Shown: positions 1 through 4,369 of the stretch, one piece after another | How positions within the stretch are numbered: the first letter of the stretch is position 1 | Layout: each line of letters begins with the position of its first letter | Assembly (NCBI GenBank): GCA_012719115.1 | Contig: JAAYAZ010000044.1 | Coordinates: 1 to 5,222 of the forward strand | Reading direction: 5' to 3' | Source: Dehalococcoidales bacterium | GTDB taxonomy: Bacteria > Chloroflexota > Dehalococcoidia > Dehalococcoidales > UBA5627 | Length of the DNA stretch: 5,222 bases | Notes under the pieces: generated by a model | The model's database searches: none | What the model was told of the DNA's origin: nothing | What the model saw: only the letters and a program-made list of their open reading frames with translations | Made by a program: the position numbers and the translations under genes

Positions 1-1158
1 GATATTGAATTATCGAATTACACCGTCGATTCTTCCGAAAAACCGAAAAATATCGACCCCTCTTCACTGTCAGCGGAAGATAAGGAACAAATGCTTTCTA
101 CGGGCGTTATGCTGGATGACCCGGCACAACGTTCCGGTACATTCATACAGATGGGAAACACCCCTGTCCACTATTCGCAAACACAGGACGGCATCGAAAT
201 TATGGCTGTCAGCCAGGCTAAAGAAAAATACGACTGGTTTGGAGATTACTGGTGGAAGGCCGTATCAGTTGACGCCGATAAATATACCGCTCACGTCGAG
301 CTTAACAATGCCGATGGCTATTTTATCAGGGCACTACCCGGGGTCAAAACGGTTTTCCCGGTGCAGGCATGCCTTTATCTCAATAAAGTCGGAGCCGTGC
401 AGGACGTTCATAATATAGTTATAGCGGAAGAGGGTTCGGAGCTGCATATTATCACCGGCTGTACCACATCGCTTCACAACGAACCAGGATTGCACCTCGG
501 CGTTTCCGAATTTTACATCAAAAAAGGCGCCAAAGTTACCTTCACTATGATACATAACTGGACTCCCGCAATGGGCGTGCGCCCCAGAACAGGTATTATC
601 ATTGAGGACAACGGCTTGCTTTTGAATAATTATGTGATTATGAAACCGGTAGAATCGCTGCAGCAGAATCCGACCGCCAATTGTATCGGAGAGAACGCTA
701 CCGCCCGTTTCAACAGCATATTGATTGCCCCGCCCGGCTCGAATATGGATATCGGGTCGAGGGTACTATTAAACGGAAAGGGCGCTAAAACGGAAATAAT
801 ATCCAGAACAATTACCACCGGCGGAAATATTATCGCCAGGGGCTATATCGAAGGTAACGAACCGGATGTTAAAGGACATCTGGAATGCCGCGGGCTTATA
901 CTGGGCGATTCCGGCTCCATCCACGCTATTCCCGAACTTAAAGGAAATCTTGCCGGCATAGACCTTTCCCACGAAGCCGCCGTCGGTAAAATTGCCGAAG
1001 AGGAAGTGGAATACCTGATGGCAAGAGGGCTTACCAGAGATGAGGCTACTTCTACTATCGTTCGCGGATTCTTGAATGTAGATATCGAAGGGCTGCCTCC
1101 GCTGTTGAATGATGAACTGCAAAAAGCTATCAAAGACAGCGAAGAGGATATGTTCTAA
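1..1158 (+). CDS. SufB/SufD family Fe-S cluster assembly scaffold protein (5'-partial)
   Basis: The frame is open from base 1 (DIELSNYTVDSSEKPKNI...), so the start lies left of the window and the ATG at 91 is internal; 385 codons are visible before the TAA at 1156. Family-typical stretches are RSGTFIQM, KYDWFGDYWWKAV, GYFIRALPGVKT and FPVQACLYLNK, followed by a beta-helix-like core and the C-terminal helices with EYLMARGLTRDEA. Proteins of this family work with the ATPase SufC in the cytosol to build [Fe-S] clusters. By eye, Cys at 886-888 (in HLECRGL) lines up with the cluster-related Cys405 of E. coli SufB, and His/Glu at 970-975 (in LSHEAAVGK) with SufB Glu434 and SufD His360. Its short length and single-chain look fit the minimal SufBC/SmsCB type seen in archaea and anaerobic bacteria. 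A sufC gene just upstream is expected but out of view. The family is secure; whether to call it SufB, SufD or SmsB is not. Confidence 0.93.
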   Translation, partial: DIELSNYTVDSSEKPKNIDPSSLSAEDKEQMLSTGVMLDDPAQRSGTFIQMGNTPVHYSQTQDGIEIMAVSQAKEKYDWFGDYWWKAVSVDADKYTAHVELNNADGYFIRALPGVKTVFPVQACLYLNKVGAVQDVHNIVIAEEGSELHIITGCTTSLHNEPGLHLGVSEFYIKKGAKVTFTMIHNWTPAMGVRPRTGIIIEDNGLLLNNYVIMKPVESLQQNPTANCIGENATARFNSILIAPPGSNMDIGSRVLLNGKGAKTEIISRTITTGGNIIARGYIEGNEPDVKGHLECRGLILGDSGSIHAIPELKGNLAGIDLSHEAAVGKIAEEEVEYLMARGLTRDEATSTIVRGFLNVDIEGLPPLLNDELQKAIKDSEEDMF

Positions 1159-1188
1159 AGCGATAGGTCGCTGTATAATAAACGAAGC

Positions 1189-1231
1189 AAAAAACCGTTC
1201 GTGGTGAGCTTGTCGAACCAGAGCGGTTTTT
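1189..1231 (+). terminator. Hairpin terminator after the SufB/SufD-like gene, probably bidirectional
   Basis: The arms 1190-1200 (AAAAACCGTTC) and 1221-1231 (GAGCGGTTTTT) pair over 11 positions with one G-T wobble. Inside them TGGT (1202-1205) pairs with ACCA (1217-1220) around an 11-base loop, with one G bulged at 1201. The T run at the 3' side serves the upstream plus-strand gene, whose stop is 31 bases away. The A run on the 5' side gives a T run on the minus strand, so it could also stop read-through from mobA. The stem contains TCGTGGTGAGCTTGTCGAAC, a sequence that recurs as an intergenic repeat in many bacterial genomes. Confidence 0.8.
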
Positions 1232-1259
1232 AAAAATAAACTTTAACCGTCTTTGCGTG

Positions 1260-1277
1260 GTCCCGACCGGTCGGGAC
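1260..1277. repeat. Perfect 18-bp palindrome
   Basis: GTCCCGACCGGTCGGGAC reads the same on both strands with no spacer. It follows the first copy of the AACCGTCTTTGCG repeat. It lacks a T run, so it is not a terminator. Its half-site core TCCCGA/TCGGGA recurs in the hairpin at 1342-1357, which suggests related elements. Confidence 0.8.
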
Positions 1278-1341
1278 GAATGACAATCAAAATAACGTTA
1301 TACCTGTCCCGCATTTTGAATGTCGACAAGCTGAACTGAGA

Positions 1342-1357
1342 TCCCGATTTATCGGGA
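1342..1357. repeat. Inverted repeat with TCCCGAT arms
   Basis: TCCCGAT (1342-1348) and ATCGGGA (1351-1357) are perfect 7-base arms around TT. It is flanked by GTCGACAAGCTGAACTGAG on the left and ACCACAAACTCAGCATGACA on the right, so it sits inside a larger imperfect repeat unit. Confidence 0.7.
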
Positions 1358-1402
1358 CTTCGTTCGGACACCACAAACTCAGCATGACAATAACCATAGA
1401 TT

Positions 1403-1475
1403 CGTAGGGACGACCAATGGTCGTCCGCCCCTATGTTTCCGTATTTAGCGGACGGGCAATGCCCGCCCCTACGGG
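1403..1475. repeat. Composite three-part inverted repeat
   Basis: There are two inner hairpins: GGACGACCA (1408-1416) with TGGTCGTCC (1418-1426), and CGGGCA (1453-1458) with TGCCCG (1460-1465). They are enclosed by CGTAGGG (1403-1409) pairing with CCCTACG (1467-1473). GTCCGC-type ends also pair across the middle, CGTCCGC (1422-1428) with GCGGACG (1448-1454). The two units share a near-identical 11-mer, CCGCCCCTAYG, at 1425-1435 and 1463-1473. The element could fold as one long hairpin or as a branched structure. It carries no coding sequence. Confidence 0.78.
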
Positions 1476-1554
1476 ATTAACGACTTAATTGTAATTCTGG
1501 AAGTTCCGACGTGTGCTGACTGAGAAACCGGGGGAATAACGACACTCATCCGTC

Positions 1555-1587
1555 ATTTACTTCGTAAATACCACCTTTCCCAAGGTG
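1555..1587. repeat. Pair of adjacent small hairpins
   Basis: ATTTAC (1555-1560) pairs with GTAAAT (1564-1569) around TTC. Directly after it, CACCTT (1572-1577) pairs with AAGGTG (1582-1587) around TCCC. The surrounding CTCATCCGTCA...AAGGTGAAGG resembles another dispersed intergenic repeat family. No T run follows. Confidence 0.6.
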
Positions 1588-1611
1588 AAGGCAAACAACG
1601 ATAATCATGGG

Positions 1612-1663
1612 AACCGTCTTTGCGAGGACGACGCAGGAGGACGAAGCAATCTCTACCATGGTA
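1612..1663. repeat. CTTTGCGAGG/GACGAAGCAATCTC-type repeat ending in a palindrome
   Basis: It opens with the second copy of AACCGTCTTTGCG (1612-1624), has TGCG (1621-1624) pairing with CGCA (1632-1635), continues with GACGAAGCAATCTC, and ends at the perfect 10-base palindrome TACCATGGTA (1654-1663). It lies 37 bases beyond the mobA stop codon, on the side where mobA transcripts end. Confidence 0.6.
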
Positions 1664-1699
1664 TTAAGAATATTCTCAGACTTTTCAAGCAGCTACAAT

Positions 1700-2305
1700 T
1701 CACTGTTTGTTTTTAAGAATATCCTGCGCTTCATTTAACTGCTGGGCGGTATTAACATTGAAAAAGGAGAGGTGCCGCGGGTCGTATTTATTAATTATAT
1801 CTTCATCGACGTATTTGACATCGATTTCATCCATAAAAGAGGTTATTTTAAGATGCCCCGAATTCAAATATTTCTCCATTTTAGGAAGGCAGTTTTTGGA
1901 ATAAATGGAATGCAGTTGTTCTGTTTGTTCCCCTATCTTTGGAAGCAGCGCATCATAATCGCGCGGCAGCGAAATCATATACTTGAGAAGCTCGATGTTT
2001 ATAAACGGCATGTCGCAGGCAACAGCTATGGCATAGTCGTGTTTTGCGGCAAGCAGACCGGAATACAACCCCATAAGGGAACCGGCGCCGGGCCTTACAT
2101 CGATTGCCCACCTTACCGGAATAGTTATATCCTCATAACGCCTGCCGTTTGTAGACACCACGATATCTTCACTTAGCCCGGACAGTTTTTCGGCAATGGC
2201 TTGAATCATAACCGATTCGCCGTCCAGTTTTACTTTGGCTTTATCCGTTCCCAGCCGCGAGCTTTTCCCGCCGGCAAGTAGTATAGCACTTACAGGATCT
2301 GACAT
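1700..2305 (-). CDS. mobA: Molybdenum cofactor guanylyltransferase MobA
   Basis: It transfers GMP from GTP to Mo-molybdopterin to give the guanine dinucleotide cofactor used by DMSO-reductase-superfamily enzymes; cytosolic. The 201-residue length is normal. The nucleotide-binding signature LLAGGKSSRLGTDKA is at 9-23, with Lys22 in the conserved position. RPGAGSLMGLYSGL (71-84) and ACDMPF (96-101), with Asp98 as the likely Mg2+ ligand, follow. QLHSIYSK (130-137) and the C-terminal FFNVNTAQQL (181-190) complete the family pattern, so nothing essential is missing. The ATG is supported by AAGGTG at 2311-2316, five bases upstream. It starts 21 bases after the mobB stop on the same strand, so the two are almost certainly co-transcribed, with mobA the last gene before the convergent repeat-rich gap. 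A related NTP-transferase role is possible in principle, but the mobB neighbour makes MobA clear. Confidence 0.95.
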   Translation of the reverse strand: MSDPVSAILLAGGKSSRLGTDKAKVKLDGESVMIQAIAEKLSGLSEDIVVSTNGRRYEDITIPVRWAIDVRPGAGSLMGLYSGLLAAKHDYAIAVACDMPFINIELLKYMISLPRDYDALLPKIGEQTEQLHSIYSKNCLPKMEKYLNSGHLKITSFMDEIDVKYVDEDIINKYDPRHLSFFNVNTAQQLNEAQDILKNKQ

Positions 2306-2326
2306 TGTGACACCTTTAATCGATAA

Positions 2327-2974
2327 TTAAGGGAGGCGAACTGTGATTTTAATTTCTTTGGCGTTTTCGGTACCATGCAAAGCGGCAACCAAACCGCTTA
2401 CAGTGTTTATAAACATATCCTGAATAAAGGGTTTCATATCTAAAGGAACACCGTTAACAATTAACGACACACCTGCAGGCGAAGTGTTTGCCAAATATTT
2501 TTCGATTATCAATTTAACGATACCATCGGCATCATCGAAAGAAAACTGTGGTACGTCGATATCGAACCTGCGGTCGGTAACCAGAGCGACTAAATCCTTC
2601 TCATCACTTAAAATCCTGTCACTCACCTCGGAACGGAACACTTCTATCTTCGGTTTATCATCGAATTTATAGCCTTCAGAGATGACTATATCCATTCCGT
2701 CACAAACCATCTCTGTTATGCGGTCGAGTGTCAATTCCTGCTCCGGTTTTTTGATAACGGCAGTCTTTTGGGGAGAAGAAATCGCTACAACGTCACTGCC
2801 TGCTTCCGCCAACCGCCAAGTATCCTTTCCCTGTATATCAAGCTCAAAATCGCCTTTGTGATGCTTGATTACAGCCACTTTGTAACCCTTTTGCTTTAAC
2901 CCTCGAATCACTTTTTCAAGAATGGTAGTTTTTCCGCAGTTATGACTGCCGACGAATGAGATAACAGGTATCAT
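2327..2974 (-). CDS. mobB: Molybdopterin-guanine dinucleotide biosynthesis protein B (MobB) with C-terminal extension
   Basis: It is a GTP-binding accessory protein of MGD cofactor synthesis that acts with MobA in the cytosol. The P-loop GSHNCGKT is at residues 9-16, preceded by the strand IPVISFV. The MobB-specific segment with IKHHKGDFELD and GKDTWRLAEAGSD covers about 36-61. DIVISEGYK (95-103) is the typical VEGYK switch-like motif, and LVALVTD lies at 128-134. Residues up to about 160 make the usual MobB fold. Residues 165-215 add a tail, with VNGVPLDMKPFIQDMF (173-188) and an ending EIKITVRLP, that the short E. coli-type proteins lack; from memory, similar tails occur in MobB of archaea and Dehalococcoidia. 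The ATG has AGGAG ten bases upstream (2985-2989). It lies 114 bases after the membrane-protein gene; no clear promoter is visible in between. Confidence 0.93.
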   Translation of the reverse strand: MIPVISFVGSHNCGKTTILEKVIRGLKQKGYKVAVIKHHKGDFELDIQGKDTWRLAEAGSDVVAISSPQKTAVIKKPEQELTLDRITEMVCDGMDIVISEGYKFDDKPKIEVFRSEVSDRILSDEKDLVALVTDRRFDIDVPQFSFDDADGIVKLIIEKYLANTSPAGVSLIVNGVPLDMKPFIQDMFINTVSGLVAALHGTENAKEIKITVRLP

Positions 2975-3088
2975 ATTAAAACTTCTCCTCTTATGATATC
3001 AGCTAAACAACAACCGACCCCTGCCCTATTTATAAGCAAAAGGGGAACTTTATTTTAAAATTAAATTCGCTATATAAGCAGCATAAAA

Positions 3089-3415
3089 TTATTTATTTGC
3101 CCATTTTTCAGCCAGGTCCCCGGCTAAGGGCAATTTATAGTAAACCCACTGATAAGCTTTTACCATAAGGACCACCCAGAGTATAAAAGCAAAGATTGAA
3201 ATAAACAGCACAAAAATAGACCCGAAAGGAAGCCAGTTAAATATTATACTTAGCAGAGTAAATATTCCGAATACTATAATCGATTGCATGGCATGAAACC
3301 TGATAAATCTGTTATTCGGCTCAAGGAGGAAGAAAATCAAGCCTGAAATCCACCCCAAAACATAACACAGTAACGCCGCTATATTTTCCTGCAATCCGGT
3401 AGCAGTATTACCCAT
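3089..3415 (-). CDS. Small DUF4870/Tic20-like membrane protein
   Basis: This is a 108-residue integral membrane protein of unknown function. Three hydrophobic segments are visible at about 10-31, 43-62 and 65-89. The first is followed by LEPNNRFIRFHAMQSI (31-46), the RFHAxQ-type loop typical of the family, and the protein ends with YYKLPLAGDLAEKWANK, also a family-like ending. I chose the ATG at 3413-3415 because GGAGGG lies seven bases upstream (3423-3428). An in-frame TTG at 3431-3433 would add six residues (MAEGKI), but then that ribosome site would fall inside the coding region. A near-consensus promoter lies 40-66 bases upstream, so it heads its own transcript. Family members have been likened to the chloroplast import component Tic20 on sequence grounds; no transport role can be read from this gene alone. 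Confidence 0.86.
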   Translation of the reverse strand: MGNTATGLQENIAALLCYVLGWISGLIFFLLEPNNRFIRFHAMQSIIVFGIFTLLSIIFNWLPFGSIFVLFISIFAFILWVVLMVKAYQWVYYKLPLAGDLAEKWANK

Positions 3416-3422
3416 AATTTTA

Positions 3423-3428
3423 CCCTCC
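3423..3428 (-). promoter_or_regulatory. Ribosome binding site that decides the start of the DUF4870 gene
   Basis: On the minus strand this reads GGAGGG, seven bases before the ATG at 3413-3415. Its placement favours the ATG over the upstream in-frame TTG at 3431-3433. Confidence 0.8.
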
Positions 3429-3454
3429 GCCAAAATTAATATGATGGTTACTAG

Positions 3455-3481
3455 ATTATACTGTTGCTAAAAAAGTGTCAA
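3455..3481 (-). promoter_or_regulatory. Sigma70-type promoter for the DUF4870 gene
   Basis: On the minus strand a perfect TTGACA (3476-3481) is followed 15 bases later by a perfect TATAAT (3455-3460). Both hexamers match consensus but the spacer is two bases short of the usual 17. Shifting the -10 to TAATCT (3453-3458) would restore 17. Initiation near 3448 would give a leader of about 33 bases. The -35 box begins seven bases past the stop codon of the GreA-like gene. Confidence 0.65.
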
Positions 3482-3489
3482 TACTTTTT
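3470..3489 (-). terminator. Possible weak A/T-rich terminator hairpin at the end of the GreA-like gene
   Basis: On the minus strand AAAAAGT (3483-3489) pairs with ACTTTTT (3470-3476) around a six-base loop, ATTGAC, and a further T follows. The stem overlaps the stop codon of the GreA-like gene and the -35 box of the next promoter. Only one of its seven pairs is G-C, so termination would be inefficient. It may simply be a by-product of the promoter sequence. Confidence 0.3.
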
Positions 3490-4324
3490 ATCTCTGTTTC
3501 TTACTTTTAACCTTACCGGCATGTTCTATTTTTTCTATTTTATAGCACAGCTTCCCTAGCGGTACCGTCACTTCAATGTTATCACCGGCACGTTTCCCGA
3601 TGAGAGCCTTGCCGAGAGGAGAAGTTCCGGAAATTTTTCCGTTTGACGGGTCGAATTCTCTGGCGCTGACCAGAGTATATTGAAGTATTTCCATATTACT
3701 TAAATCCGTCAGGACTATGCAATCGCCGATGCCGACCCTGCCGTTATCTTTAGAACAGCCATCAAATATTTCCGATTTCTTGAGTAGCTCCTCCAATTCG
3801 TTAATTTTACCTTCAATATGACTCAATCTTTCTCTGGCGGCATCTAACGGAGCATTTTCACGAAAGTCTTTATCGGCGGCAGCTTTGCTTACTTCTTCTA
3901 TGGCCTCCGGTCGTTGTTCTTTTAAAACTTCCAGTTCTTTTTTTACCTTTTCGTAACCTTCTGTTGTCAACGTTACTTTTTCAACAGTGCTCTTTTTAAT
4001 GTTTTTATCGACTTTCAGCTTGCCCTTTTTAGTTTTCAAATGCGTGGATAAGTTCGTTTTGATAAAATGTTCTTTCTTTGCATATGCAAGAAATCCCTTT
4101 ATAGCCTCAAGCTTTTTCATATATTCGCCGTCTGAAATAGAAAGCCTTTCCGCATAATTGGCAATTTCCGGCGGCATAATATCGCCAAAGACCCTGCCTT
4201 TACCGAACCAGCGCACAAAATGATTAAGTATCGGTTGATGGGATTCTTTTTCTTCTGCTGAAAGACTCGCGATAAAACACGCAGCAGCTTCAGCCATTTT
4301 AATTTCTGAGTTATTGCTATCCAT
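3488..4324 (-). CDS. GreA/GreB-family transcription factor with N-terminal recombinase-like SAM domain
   Basis: It has 278 residues, against about 158 for ordinary GreA. Residues 116-190 match the Gre N-terminal coiled coil, and its tip KDFRENAPLDAARER (152-166) keeps the acidic pair Asp153 and Glu156, equivalent to Asp41 and Glu44 of E. coli GreA that direct transcript cleavage in stalled RNA polymerase. Residues 196-268 are the FKBP-like domain with the signature ISGTSPLGKALIGKRAGD (231-248). The extra N-terminal part (about 10-96) is helical and resembles the core-binding SAM-like domain of tyrosine recombinases: FVRWFGKGR, PPEIANYAERL, KGFLAYAKKEHFIKTNLS. No recombinase catalytic domain is present. 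A Lys-rich linker (99-111) joins the two parts. The ATG is preceded by GGAG at 4330-4333, five bases away. It follows the flavoprotein gene by 45 bases. Cleavage-factor activity is likely; the role of the first domain, perhaps DNA contact, is inference. Confidence 0.88.
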   Translation of the reverse strand: MDSNNSEIKMAEAAACFIASLSAEEKESHQPILNHFVRWFGKGRVFGDIMPPEIANYAERLSISDGEYMKKLEAIKGFLAYAKKEHFIKTNLSTHLKTKKGKLKVDKNIKKSTVEKVTLTTEGYEKVKKELEVLKEQRPEAIEEVSKAAADKDFRENAPLDAARERLSHIEGKINELEELLKKSEIFDGCSKDNGRVGIGDCIVLTDLSNMEILQYTLVSAREFDPSNGKISGTSPLGKALIGKRAGDNIEVTVPLGKLCYKIEKIEHAGKVKSKKQR

Positions 4325-4369
4325 TCATTCTCCAATTTCCGATTATATTTATTTATTCCGGTTGATGTA

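Larger units (their letters stand above)
1245..1665. repeat. Mosaic of palindromic intergenic repeats between convergent genes
   Basis: This stretch of the 541-base gap 1159-1699 contains no gene. It holds a row of unrelated small inverted repeats: 1260-1277, 1342-1357, 1403-1475, 1555-1569, 1572-1587 and 1654-1663. It also has a 13-base direct repeat, AACCGTCTTTGCG, at 1245-1257 and 1612-1624, and the 10-mer TCGACAAGCT (1323-1332), which is the reverse complement of 1207-1216 in the terminator. Fragments such as CTTTGCGAGG...GACGAAGCAATCTC and ACAAACTCAGCATGACAA look like families of short dispersed repeats common in intergenic DNA of environmental Chloroflexota and other bacteria; that match is from memory, not a search. 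No transposase or target duplication is seen. Confidence 0.75.

Noticed and set aside
5..418. 137-codon open frame on the plus strand at the left edge
   Set aside because: It overlaps the SufB/SufD-like gene in another frame, has low-complexity basic composition and resembles no family; it is a shadow frame.
769..1133. Two minus-strand frames opposite the SufB/SufD-like gene
   Set aside because: They are antisense to well-conserved family motifs and have no protein-like features of their own.
1159..1172. AGCGA/TCGCT mini-hairpin directly after the SufB/SufD-like stop
   Set aside because: A five-pair stem without a T run is too weak to call a terminator, and the strong hairpin at 1189-1231 follows it.
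1245..1665. CRISPR array or insertion sequence in the repeat-rich gap
   Set aside because: The repeats are of different sequence and unequal spacing, with no regular spacers, no transposase remnant and no terminal repeats with target duplication.
1772..2176. 134-codon plus-strand frame opposite mobA
   Set aside because: It lies wholly antisense to a clear mobA, has no recognisable domain and no convincing ribosome site.
3018..3045. CCCCT/AGGGG inverted repeat between the membrane-protein gene and mobB
   Set aside because: The stem is only five base pairs with an 18-base loop and no T run on the minus strand, so it is neither a terminator nor a clear operator. I also found no good promoter hexamer pair for mobB in this gap.
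4117..4335. Frame starting at the ATG at 4333-4335, just ahead of the GreA-like start
   Set aside because: It is out of frame with the conserved protein, and its ATG directly abuts the GGAG used by the start at 4324.
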